From: DALYDK01 sp964415715
GTDB taxonomy: Bacteria > Patescibacteriota > Saccharimonadia > Saccharimonadales > CAIOMD01
Assembly: GCA_964415715.1 (NCBI GenBank)
Contig: CAYQBK010000029.1
Span: forward strand, 1-8,368
Direction: 5' to 3'
DNA length: 8,368 nt
A model generated the notes under the pieces. That model was not told the origin of the DNA, did not search any database, and saw nothing but the letters and a program-made list of their open reading frames with translations. Shown one piece after another: positions 1-7,281 of this stretch (position 1 is the first letter of the stretch; each line of letters begins with the position of its first letter). The position numbers and the translations under genes were made by a program.

Positions 1-586
1 CAATATCGGCTATGGTGTCACCTAGTAGTACGGTGTGATCTAGACCAAGTTTGGTTATAACAGCAAGCTTGTTACTGCGCTGTATAGTGTTGGTTAAATC
101 GCACAGGCCACCAACACCTGTTTCCAAAACAATATAATCCAGTTTATAGTGTGCAAAAAGCGTATACGCCAGTGCAATATTTAACTCGAAAAATGTTGGT
201 GGCCCGTATTGATTTATTGTCACTGTCTTTATGGCTGGTAATATTGTATTAAAAGCTTCTACCATTATCTTTTTGGAAACATATTTGCCGTTTACGTGCA
301 TACGTTCACGATAGTCATAAACGTGCGGTGAGACCACCAAACCAACCTTTTTACCAGAAGATCGCAGCAAACTATCTATCATATAAGATGTTGAGCCCTT
401 ACCCGAAGTGCCTGCTATATGAATAGTTTTTATCTTTTCCTGTGGGTTGCCAAGCAATGACATAAAATATTGCATCCGTTCAATACCAAGTTTTTCGCTA
501 TATATGCCAGTGAGTCTAGTCCCGCGAAACAAATATTCGAGCAGTTTATCATAGTCTTTTACTGTTGGTATTTTATAGCTAGTCAT
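1..586 (-). CDS. folC: Folylpolyglutamate synthase / dihydrofolate synthase (Mur-ligase family), N-terminal part, cut by window edge
   Basis: This cytoplasmic ATP-dependent ligase joins glutamate to folates, or to dihydropteroate in bifunctional forms. I translated 195 codons from the ATG at 586; the rest lies beyond the left edge, so about 45% of a usual 420-450 residue FolC is visible. The Mur-ligase P-loop reads HIAGTSGKGS (residues 56-65). It is followed by the family's SPH..ERM.VNG segment (86-100), TFFELNIALAY (131-141) with the conserved Glu134, and a glycine-rich segment ending DLTN (163-166). The ITKLGLDH block (177-184) supplies His184, a likely metal ligand. An in-frame TAA lies just two codons upstream (TAA CTA ATG), so the start cannot move further out. 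No strong ribosome binding site is visible, which suggests translation coupled to the upstream gene. It is the last visible gene of the recG string. Oddity: the usual GGRLDATN motif reads GGLCDLTN. Family assignment is firm; which folate step it catalyses is not. Confidence 0.9.
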   Translation of the reverse strand, partial: MTSYKIPTVKDYDKLLEYLFRGTRLTGIYSEKLGIERMQYFMSLLGNPQEKIKTIHIAGTSGKGSTSYMIDSLLRSSGKKVGLVVSPHVYDYRERMHVNGKYVSKKIMVEAFNTILPAIKTVTINQYGPPTFFELNIALAYTLFAHYKLDYIVLETGVGGLCDLTNTIQRSNKLAVITKLGLDHTVLLGDTIADI

Positions 587-589
587 TAG

Positions 590-1411
590 TTAGATTTCGG
601 CATTTACTAATCCTGCTTCACGAGCAGCCATAAACCAGGCTAGGGTTACAGTTTGGGCCATACGGGGGGCAAGTTCTTTGCGCACAGTTTTGGCAAGCTT
701 GGGTGTCCAACCACGCTTATAAAAATCTTCGTACATATTTAGCATAGCTATTTCACGAGCAGTGCGCTTAAAATATTCAGCTAAACCTATTTGTTTAATT
801 TTCTTGATTTCGTATTTGCTGGGCTGAGCAATACGATATGTCATAGGTGCCATAATCATAGTTGCTCCTATTTCGAACGATGCATGGGTAGTAAACAGGC
901 CTTTTGACCCCCACATCTCCCAGTTTTTTTTCAATATTTCGCGAGCAGTGTCACCTGGGATAACTATCTTTTTATATACCGTATCACGAGTTTCCTTGCC
1001 TTCGCCACGTAGTTTTTCTAGCTCTTCTTCGTATGGGTAATGGTGGGCTGGTGTTAACCCATCAACTAGTGCATGAGCCAACCAGCTAGCTTCGAACGCT
1101 GAACGTTCTGTGTTGTTTTCATTTAATGCCACTACCAGCCTAGAATAATGCTCCTCGACTTGTTCCAGTAAAATACCGTCCTCTGGGTCGAACGGATCAT
1201 AAAAATGCCATGGAGCGTGTTTGCCATCAAGTTTTGCTTTGGCACTATCGGGGCCATTTTTACCTTCGAAATGCAGTATTTTTTTTGCACTGGGAAACTG
1301 GGCGTTATCTGCTAGCAAACGTTTTAGCACCTTGCGCGCTGAACGATCTACCTTTTGATGTGCCCCAACTACATTACCAGAAATATTGGTGAGTGTTGAT
1401 CCTGAATACAT
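590..1411 (-). CDS. Zinc-dependent phospholipase C / P1-nuclease-like protein, apparently cytoplasmic
   Basis: This is a 273-residue protein with no name I can give confidently. The pattern of potential metal ligands matches the zinc-dependent phospholipase C / S1-P1 nuclease fold: His18 (GAHQ), Asp55 (GPDS), His69 (WHFYDP), His113 and Asp117 in an HxxxD helix, His123 six residues later (TPAHHYP), then His176 and Glu180 in an HxxxE helix (HASFE). These spacings follow those of Bacillus cereus phospholipase C (HxxxD, +6 His, HxxxE), which I know from the family, not from a search. Unlike secreted members it has no signal peptide, no N-terminal Trp ligand and no membrane segment, and its second half is Lys/Arg-rich. 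The start is the first ATG, 15 bases after the recG stop, and it keeps His18; no clear Shine-Dalgarno is seen. It lies in the recG-folC string, 3 bases before folC. Substrate is unknown: a phosphodiester (lipid or nucleic acid) is the family expectation. It could also be a non-catalytic relative. Confidence 0.7.
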   Translation of the reverse strand: MYSGSTLTNISGNVVGAHQKVDRSARKVLKRLLADNAQFPSAKKILHFEGKNGPDSAKAKLDGKHAPWHFYDPFDPEDGILLEQVEEHYSRLVVALNENNTERSAFEASWLAHALVDGLTPAHHYPYEEELEKLRGEGKETRDTVYKKIVIPGDTAREILKKNWEMWGSKGLFTTHASFEIGATMIMAPMTYRIAQPSKYEIKKIKQIGLAEYFKRTAREIAMLNMYEDFYKRGWTPKLAKTVRKELAPRMAQTVTLAWFMAAREAGLVNAEI

Positions 1412-1426
1412 TTTAAAATATGCTTG

Positions 1427-3478
1427 TTAATTTAGATAAGTCAGCGTACTAACTTTATTGACAGCTTGTTCTAGTTGTTGATATTTTACCATATTTTGCA
1501 GTATATAACTATGCTTATCTATCGATGTCCTGACGGCGGCTATTAGCTTTGAATCAGTAATGTTGGCAAATCGTAGATCAAGTGCCCCGTGTTGCAACGT
1601 GCCATATATCGCCCCAGGCCCGCGTATTTCCAGGTCTAGTTCAGAAAGCTCAAAGCCACTTTCGGTGCTGGCGATAGCTCGCATACGACGAGATGGGGCA
1701 TTGGAATCTATTAGCACCAAATAACAACTACCCTTGTGCTGGCCACGCCCGACCCGACCACGTAGCTGATGCAACTGGGCTAGCCCAAACCTGTTGGCCC
1801 CCAATATGACCATTTCGCTAGCATTTGAGACATCGACACCTACCTCTATAACCGTCGTAGACACTAGGACATCTATTTCGCCATCGCGAAATCTAGCCAT
1901 TATTTCGTCTTTTTCGGCTGGTTTTAGCTTGCCATGCAACAGTTCGACACGATACTGCTTAAAATGTGTCTTGCGCAAAGTTTCATATGTTTCTTCAGCA
2001 CTAGCTAACTGTAACATTTCACTTTCGGTTATGAGCGGACAGACAACATATGCCTGTCGACCACTATCGAGCTGTTTGACCACTGCTTCATACATTTGTT
2101 TAGTTGAGTTAGGTGAAACTAGCTGTGTTTCAACTCCGGCTCGGGTTGATGGTGCGCTGTCCAAAATACTTATATCTAGTTCACCGTAAACAGTTAGAGC
2201 TAGCGAGCGTGGTATAGGGGTTGCGGTCAAACATAAAACGTGTGGCATGTGACCAGATTTTTGACTGATTTTTTGACGCTGGCCAACACCAAATCTATGT
2301 TGCTCATCGATAATAACTAGCCCGAGTTTATGCCAGTTTATATCTTCCTGGATAAGTGCATGGGTGCCGATGATAAACTTGAGTTTGTGATCATTTATCT
2401 GTTGTTTTACTAGCTTTTTGTCGACCTGTTTCATACCACCAACTAGCAACCCAACTTCATCCACCCACTGTGTATGTGATAGAAGTTTTTTTATAGTCTG
2501 GTAGTGTTGATTGGCCAAAAGTTCTGTCGGTGCTAGCAGGGCTACCTGAAAATCACTACTATTTGCCATGACTCCAGCCATAGCTGCTACAACTGTTTTG
2601 CCCGACCCGACATCACCTTCGACAAGCCTGTTCATTGGGCTGGCACCACTGATATCTTTGTATATTTGCCAAACTGTTCGGCGCTGAGCATCTGTTAGTA
2701 TAAATGGTAAATTTGCCACAAAATCTTTGGCAATTTTTTCGTTAAATGGTATTTTTGGGGCTTCTAGTGTTAGGACCTGACTTTTGTTGAGTTGAGCAGC
2801 TATCGACAAGACGAAAATCTCTTCGAACCCCATGCGGTATTTGGCCCGCTCAAGCTGTGCATGTGAAGTTGGCTGATGTATTTGCATCATAGCCTGGGCC
2901 TTTGGTATTAAACCATTTTCCTCCATAATTTCAGGTGGTAATACTTCTGGCACATCTGACAATACCGATGCCACTTGGTCAAATATTAGGCGGATAAGTT
3001 CATTTTTCACACCGGCACGTTCACTATATATAGGTACTATTTTTGATTTTAGTTTGTCGGCAGACGATTTTTCTTCAATATTTGGGTTAACTATCTGCAA
3101 TCTATTGCCAGTTAGGTCATATTGACCGCGAATATAATATTGGCTAGCTGGGTTTATAGATTTGGCTCTGTATGGTTGATTGAACCAGGTAAGCCTGACT
3201 TGGCCACTACTATCGGATGCTATAGCATCTGTAATATGCAAGCCACGCCTAACACGACGTGTTTTTATCATGGCCAATGTTGCTACAAAACATACTGGCC
3301 CGGGTTGAATATCGTTAATGTTTGTTATAGCACTGTAGTCTTCGTATTTACGTGGGTAAAAATACAATATATCGGCCACATATTTAAATCCAGCAGACTG
3401 TAGTTGCTCTGCCCGTTTGGGGCCAATACCCTTAAGCTCAACTAATGGTGTTGTCAGACGCATATAAATATTGTACAT
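1427..3478 (-). CDS. recG: ATP-dependent DNA helicase RecG
   Basis: RecG is a cytoplasmic, monomeric double-stranded DNA translocase that remodels stalled forks, D-loops and Holliday junctions. At 683 residues it is full length (E. coli 693). The N-terminal wedge region opens with a helix-hairpin-helix-like LKGIGPKRAEQL (15-26) and an OB-fold part up to about 135. Helicase motifs follow in order: Walker A GDVGSGKT (288-295), APTELLANQH (316-325), motif II DEQHRFG (391-397), motif III TATPIPRSLA (418-427), motif V STTVIEVGVDV (540-550) and motif VI QLRGRVGRG (571-579). The C-terminal LEIRGPG segment (616-622) belongs to the RecG translocation region, but the usual GTRQxG reads GTLQHG here. The start at 3478 is chosen because GGTGA lies 6 bases upstream; Met6 is a weaker alternative. 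It is the first gene of a leftward string with the phospholipase-like gene and folC, and is divergent from the penicillin-binding protein gene. Confidence 0.97.
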   Translation of the reverse strand: MYNIYMRLTTPLVELKGIGPKRAEQLQSAGFKYVADILYFYPRKYEDYSAITNINDIQPGPVCFVATLAMIKTRRVRRGLHITDAIASDSSGQVRLTWFNQPYRAKSINPASQYYIRGQYDLTGNRLQIVNPNIEEKSSADKLKSKIVPIYSERAGVKNELIRLIFDQVASVLSDVPEVLPPEIMEENGLIPKAQAMMQIHQPTSHAQLERAKYRMGFEEIFVLSIAAQLNKSQVLTLEAPKIPFNEKIAKDFVANLPFILTDAQRRTVWQIYKDISGASPMNRLVEGDVGSGKTVVAAMAGVMANSSDFQVALLAPTELLANQHYQTIKKLLSHTQWVDEVGLLVGGMKQVDKKLVKQQINDHKLKFIIGTHALIQEDINWHKLGLVIIDEQHRFGVGQRQKISQKSGHMPHVLCLTATPIPRSLALTVYGELDISILDSAPSTRAGVETQLVSPNSTKQMYEAVVKQLDSGRQAYVVCPLITESEMLQLASAEETYETLRKTHFKQYRVELLHGKLKPAEKDEIMARFRDGEIDVLVSTTVIEVGVDVSNASEMVILGANRFGLAQLHQLRGRVGRGQHKGSCYLVLIDSNAPSRRMRAIASTESGFELSELDLEIRGPGAIYGTLQHGALDLRFANITDSKLIAAVRTSIDKHSYILQNMVKYQQLEQAVNKVSTLTYLN

Positions 3479-3484
3479 GCATAT

Positions 3485-3489
3485 TCACC
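3485..3489 (-). promoter_or_regulatory. Ribosome binding site of recG
   Basis: On the minus strand GGTGA stands 6 bases before the ATG at 3478. This spacing supports the longer RecG start (MYNIYMRL) over the internal Met at 3463, which would have the site about 21 bases away. Confidence 0.55.
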
Positions 3490-3511
3490 AGACCCATACA
3501 TAACTTACATT

Positions 3512-3537
3512 TACACCGCTACAGCAAAGACGGTGTA
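3512..3537. repeat. 7-bp perfect inverted repeat in the recG leader
   Basis: TACACCG (3512-3518) and CGGTGTA (3531-3537) are perfect inverted copies separated by 12 bases. No T-run follows on either strand, so it is not an intrinsic terminator. It lies 34-59 bases upstream of the recG start and about 120 bases upstream of the rightward promoter. In the recG transcript it would be a leader hairpin with a 12-base loop; as DNA it could be a dimer-binding operator. The role is unknown, and a 7-bp arm could arise by chance. Confidence 0.4.
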
Positions 3538-3570
3538 GTTGGTTTGCCTTGTGTGGCCTATGTTAAGCAT

Positions 3571-3600
3571 ATTCTAAGCAATAATATGTAAAATTTTGAA
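3571..3600 (-). promoter_or_regulatory. Candidate sigma-70-type promoter for recG
   Basis: On the minus strand TTCAAA (3600-3595, 4 of 6 matches to TTGACA) is followed after 18 bases by TAGAAT (3576-3571, 5 of 6 matches to TATAAT). Transcription would start near 3565, giving a leader of roughly 87 bases that contains the inverted repeat at 3512-3537. The surrounding sequence is very AT-rich, so chance matches are likely. A minus-strand TATAAT at 3640-3635 is an alternative but lacks a convincing -35 box. Confidence 0.35.
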
Positions 3601-3656
3601 TAAAATAATATTATGAAAAAATAAAGCTTAAGATATTATAACGCTTTTACTAAGTT

Positions 3657-3665
3657 TGATATAAT
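3657..3665 (+). promoter_or_regulatory. Extended -10 promoter of the penicillin-binding protein gene
   Basis: TG-A-TATAAT is a perfect extended -10 element (TG at 3657-3658, TATAAT at 3660-3665). A -35 match is poor (TTATAA at 3636-3641, spacer 18), as expected for extended -10 promoters. The start point would be near 3672, leaving a leader of about 30 bases before the ATG at 3702. Confidence 0.6.
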
Positions 3666-3681
3666 AGCTAATGTTTTATTT

Positions 3682-3688
3682 AAGGTGA
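3682..3688 (+). promoter_or_regulatory. Shine-Dalgarno-like AAGGTGA upstream of the penicillin-binding protein
   Basis: AAGGTGA contains a good anti-16S match (AAGG, GGTGA) but lies 13 bases from the ATG at 3702, longer than the usual 5-9. A weaker AGAG at 3693-3696 has 5-base spacing. No other in-frame start suits better, since the basic tail and membrane segment follow directly. Confidence 0.4.
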
Positions 3689-3701
3689 AAATAGAGTTTT
3701 A

Positions 3702-6422
3702 ATGAAAAAAGCAAGCAAGTTATCTAAGGGCCAAAGACGCCCTACTACAACAAAAGTTAAATCAAACCGAAACCTGCGGGATAAACTTAAGTCCAACAAG
3801 GACGCTAAGGCGCGTCGCAGAGCCGAGCATTTAGCCAAATTACCCAAAAATCCGATAAAACGACTATTTTACTATTTTAATCCTAAACATTTTGCTGAAT
3901 ATTGGTTCAACAGAGATGGTCTGTTTCGATTCATCAAAATATCAGCTATCTGTTTGGTTATATTAGTTATATTCTTGGCGGGTGTATTTGCATACTTTAG
4001 AAAAGATCTACCAAGAAATATAACTGATCTTAAAACCTGTAGTCACGGTGCATCTACAACGTATTATGATCGGACCGGTCAAACATTGCTATGGTCTAGC
4101 TCAGGTGATGTTGAATGTTATCCAGTCCCACAGGACCAAATATCAAAAAACCTACAAAATGCTGTAATAGCTATCGAGGATAAAGATTTTTACAAGCATG
4201 GTGGGTTTAGCTTTGCAGGTATCGCCAGATCATTTATCAACAACGCACGAGGACAATCTCTTCAGGGTGGCTCTACAATAACTCAACAATTTGTCAAAAA
4301 CTCACTACTTACTCAAGATAGAAATGTGGTCAGAAAGCTCAAAGAGCTGATATTAGCGTCCGAGTTAGAACGTAGCTATACAAAAGATGAAATACTAACA
4401 GCCTATTTAAATGAAATATCTTTTGGTTCTAGGTATGCTGGGGCGGAGTCTACGGCTAAAGGATATTTCAACAAATCAGCTAAAGACTTAACCATCGACG
4501 AATCAGCTACCTTAGCCGCCATGATTCAGGCTCCAACATTTTATTCACCTTTTGGTGAAAACACCAAAGAACTTATAGGTCGCCGAGACTATATATTGGA
4601 TCAAATGGTCAAACAAAAATACATTACTGAACAGCAAGCTACCGATGCTAAGAAAACCGACACCCTAGCAAAAGTCGTTCAAACCAAACCCGACAAATAC
4701 GCCAATATCAAAGCTCCATATTTTGTGACCGAAGTCCAAAAACAACTAGAAGAACAATATGGCGCAACCAATGCCCGAAAAGCAGGCTTTAGGGTTATAA
4801 CAACGCTTGATCTGAATCTACAACAAATCGCCGAGGAAACGGTTGCTACAGCTGTACCCAAACTAGAACGGATAGGTGGTGATAATATGGCAGCAGTTGC
4901 TGAAGACGTTGACACGGGGCAAGTTTTGGCAATGGTGGGTGGTCGAGGCTTTGATTATCCTGGTTTTGGACAGGTAAACTTTGCCACCACCCCCCGTAGT
5001 CCAGGCTCATCTTTCAAACCCTATGACTATTCCTCACTAATGACCCAGAAAAAAGACTGGGGGGCGGGTAGTACACTATATGATGTTAAGACCAATTTTT
5101 CTGATGCTAGCTCTGCACCCTGGACTCCAAAAGATTATGATAGTCAATTTCCAGGAGCAATGAGTATGCGTAAAGCTCTGGGTGGCTCAAGGAACATACC
5201 TGCTATCAAGGCAATGTACATGGCCGGAATACAAAATACCCAAGATTTAGCCAAAAAATTGGGGCTAAAAAGCGGTGTAACGGGCTGCTACACCCCCGGA
5301 AAAGAAGACTGCGGACAGATATTATCAACTGCTATTGGTGATGGTGGCCAAATAAAACTAGCAGAACATGTCAATGGCTTTAGCACTTTTGCTCGTATGG
5401 GTAAGTACAAACCGCAAACATATATATTGACGATCAAAGACAGTAAAAACAAAGTTATTGGTGAATACAAAGATGAACCAGGCGAACAAGTACTCGATGA
5501 ACAAATAGCATATACTATAAATGATATGCTTAGTGACTCTAAGGCTAGCTATTTTGGCAGTAGCTACCGATTGAAAAACTTTAGATCTGCGTTAAAGACC
5601 GGTACCACAAACAATCAAGAAAATGGTTGGCTGATGGGCTATACCCCACACCTAGTGTTCGGAATGTGGTCGGGTGAACATGCAAATAAACCTATGTCAA
5701 CATTTACTGAAACTATTTTGGGGACTGCCTGGAACCAATTTATGACAAAAGCCCATGCAGACAAACAAAAGAAAGACTGGACAAAACCCGCAGCCATGAA
5801 ACAGGCATGTATCAATACCACAACTGGCTATTCTACTAATAGTGGCGGTGTGTGTGACATATTCCCTAGCTGGTACAATCCAAAGTATGCCAATAACAAT
5901 CTAAAGGCGACCATAGATAGTGTCTCTGGCAAGCTTGCTACCGAATGCACGCCAGAGAGAGCCAAACAAAGCGTCACAGGGGGTGGTATAGCTAGTGAAC
6001 TTACAACCAGCGACCCACTGTATAACAACTGGATAACACCAGTGAAAGCACGCTATGGTCAATCGGGGGGTGCTATACCTAGTGACAAAGATGACATACA
6101 CAGCTGTGATCCTTCGGAGAAACCCTCGGTTAGTATTTCTGATCCAGTCAGTAACAATGACGGCACCTATACAATAAGTGCGACTATCACTAAAGGTAAA
6201 TATGATCTAAAAAATGTCAGCTTTACCATAGATGGATCAACGCCTCCTGGATCTGCTTTTGACATAACAAATACCCAGACCGTTAGCTTCAAATACACTC
6301 CCGCGTCTTCCAGTGGTAGCACTATCACAGCCGATGTTTTAGATAGTGTATTATACGATGCAAGCGCATCAAAAAGTTTTACCTTTAATACCGCTTCGAA
6401 TACCCCTGCCCCTACACCGTAA
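3702..6422 (+). CDS. Bifunctional class A penicillin-binding protein (GT51 glycosyltransferase plus transpeptidase)
   Basis: This is a membrane-anchored cell-wall synthase of 906 residues that polymerises lipid II and cross-links peptide stems outside the membrane. A very basic cytoplasmic tail (1-75) precedes one membrane segment (about 78-99). The glycosyltransferase shows AIEDKDFYKHGG (157-168, catalytic Glu159), GGSTITQQF (189-197), RKLKE (211-215) and DEILTAYLNEISFG (229-242). The transpeptidase has SSFK (436-439, nucleophile Ser436), SRN (496-498) and KTGTT (632-636), so all three catalytic motifs are intact. About 100 C-terminal residues (808-897) look like a beta-rich Ig/Fn3-like domain, ending in a Pro-rich TPAPTP. 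Eight cysteines lie outside the membrane (113, 139, 529, 537, 703, 718, 749, 803), arranged in apparent pairs. It is transcribed alone from its own extended -10 promoter and converges on the PIN-TRAM gene with 7 bp between stops. It is equivalent to PBP1/ponA-type proteins, but I cannot fix a symbol. Confidence 0.96.
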   Translation: MKKASKLSKGQRRPTTTKVKSNRNLRDKLKSNKDAKARRRAEHLAKLPKNPIKRLFYYFNPKHFAEYWFNRDGLFRFIKISAICLVILVIFLAGVFAYFRKDLPRNITDLKTCSHGASTTYYDRTGQTLLWSSSGDVECYPVPQDQISKNLQNAVIAIEDKDFYKHGGFSFAGIARSFINNARGQSLQGGSTITQQFVKNSLLTQDRNVVRKLKELILASELERSYTKDEILTAYLNEISFGSRYAGAESTAKGYFNKSAKDLTIDESATLAAMIQAPTFYSPFGENTKELIGRRDYILDQMVKQKYITEQQATDAKKTDTLAKVVQTKPDKYANIKAPYFVTEVQKQLEEQYGATNARKAGFRVITTLDLNLQQIAEETVATAVPKLERIGGDNMAAVAEDVDTGQVLAMVGGRGFDYPGFGQVNFATTPRSPGSSFKPYDYSSLMTQKKDWGAGSTLYDVKTNFSDASSAPWTPKDYDSQFPGAMSMRKALGGSRNIPAIKAMYMAGIQNTQDLAKKLGLKSGVTGCYTPGKEDCGQILSTAIGDGGQIKLAEHVNGFSTFARMGKYKPQTYILTIKDSKNKVIGEYKDEPGEQVLDEQIAYTINDMLSDSKASYFGSSYRLKNFRSALKTGTTNNQENGWLMGYTPHLVFGMWSGEHANKPMSTFTETILGTAWNQFMTKAHADKQKKDWTKPAAMKQACINTTTGYSTNSGGVCDIFPSWYNPKYANNNLKATIDSVSGKLATECTPERAKQSVTGGGIASELTTSDPLYNNWITPVKARYGQSGGAIPSDKDDIHSCDPSEKPSVSISDPVSNNDGTYTISATITKGKYDLKNVSFTIDGSTPPGSAFDITNTQTVSFKYTPASSSGSTITADVLDSVLYDASASKSFTFNTASNTPAPTP

Positions 6423-6429
6423 CACTTAA

Positions 6430-7281
6430 CTAGTTGTTTGATTTTTCAATAGCATCTAATAGCGACTCTTCACCAGTCTTCATTTTTCGGGGTTGTATGT
6501 TTCGCCTTGGTCGACCGTTTGTTCTTTCTGGAGTATTGGTTTTATTGGTGACATCTTTCTTAATACTTTTCTTCTGAGCTGACTGAATTTGTTTGTGCGA
6601 CGTATTATTTGCAAAAAGCATCCGACCAGCTACTGTTTGATGACTACGAGTTATTTTAACCGAAATGGTTTTGCCAACATCCTTGCGAGCATTGTCAATG
6701 ACTACCATGGTCCCATCCTCAAGATAGCCAACCCCCTGATCACGACTAGAACCGACCTGAATGACTTTGATATTGATGGTTTCGCCAGGCAGAACAACAG
6801 GACGTAGTGCATGAGCTAATTCATTGACATTTAACACCCGAATTCCTTTGATATTGGCTACCTGATTTAAGTTAAAATCTGTAGTATATAAATCAGCATT
6901 TATCTTTTGAGCAAGTTCAACTAGCTTATCATCAATAAGCCTAGCTTCCACCTTGCTCCGGTTGACCTCAACTTTTAAACCAGGTATTTGTTGCAGTATC
7001 TGAACCACTTCTAGTCCATATCGTGCTCGTTCTCGCTTTTGACTATCACTGCCGTCAGCCAATAGCTGGAGCTCAGAGACGATAAATTCAGGAACTTCTA
7101 GTTTTTCTGGTACAAAACCAGCTTTGGCAAGCTCAATAATCCGACCATCGATAAGCGCACAACTATCCAGCAAAGCTGTACGTTTATGAGTGCGTTTTGA
7201 CTTGGGTTGGGGTTTTATTTTAATTGCTAGTATTAAACCAAGCATAACTATTGCCAAAGTTTGTATTAATTCTAAAATCAA
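6430..7281 (-). CDS. yacL: YacL-like PIN-TRAM domain protein with a single N-terminal membrane segment
   Basis: This is a probable membrane-tethered PIN-fold nuclease of 283 residues with a TRAM RNA-binding domain. Residues 1-22 form one hydrophobic helix followed by a basic stretch (23-34). The PIN domain begins LLDSCALIDGR (37-47) and has acidic positions typical of the active site: Asp39, Glu70, Asp117 (or Asp118) and Asp135. The TRAM domain (about 163-226) reads VVLPGETINI, then GVGYLEDGTMVV, then AGRMLFA, closely resembling Bacillus YacL as I remember it. A Lys/Arg-rich, probably disordered tail covers about 227-270. YacL of Firmicutes has several membrane helices; here there is only one, and an in-frame TAA directly before the start excludes a longer N-terminus. 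The start is TTG at 7281, supported by GAGGA 7 bases upstream; the first ATG (codon 13) would destroy the helix. It abuts radA with no gap and is surely cotranscribed and translationally coupled. Its RNA target is unknown. Confidence 0.9.
   Translation of the reverse strand: MILELIQTLAIVMLGLILAIKIKPQPKSKRTHKRTALLDSCALIDGRIIELAKAGFVPEKLEVPEFIVSELQLLADGSDSQKRERARYGLEVVQILQQIPGLKVEVNRSKVEARLIDDKLVELAQKINADLYTTDFNLNQVANIKGIRVLNVNELAHALRPVVLPGETINIKVIQVGSSRDQGVGYLEDGTMVVIDNARKDVGKTISVKITRSHQTVAGRMLFANNTSHKQIQSAQKKSIKKDVTNKTNTPERTNGRPRRNIQPRKMKTGEESLLDAIEKSNN

Noticed and set aside
1794..2189. 131-codon plus-strand open frame opposite recG
   Set aside because: It is antisense to conserved helicase motifs V and VI and neighbouring sequence; its Ser/Thr-rich translation is typical of a reverse-strand shadow.
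3122..3403. 93-codon plus-strand open frame opposite the start of recG
   Set aside because: It lies wholly inside recG on the other strand, has a Cys/Trp-rich composition without recognisable motifs and no ribosome site; it is a shadow frame.
4679..6101. Several minus-strand open frames of 60-78 codons inside the PBP gene
   Set aside because: They overlap one another and the intact PBP coding sequence, and have no start signals or recognisable domains.
6426..6440. AACTAGTT palindrome as a bidirectional terminator
   Set aside because: The arm is only four bases, AT-rich and not followed by a proper T-run on either strand.
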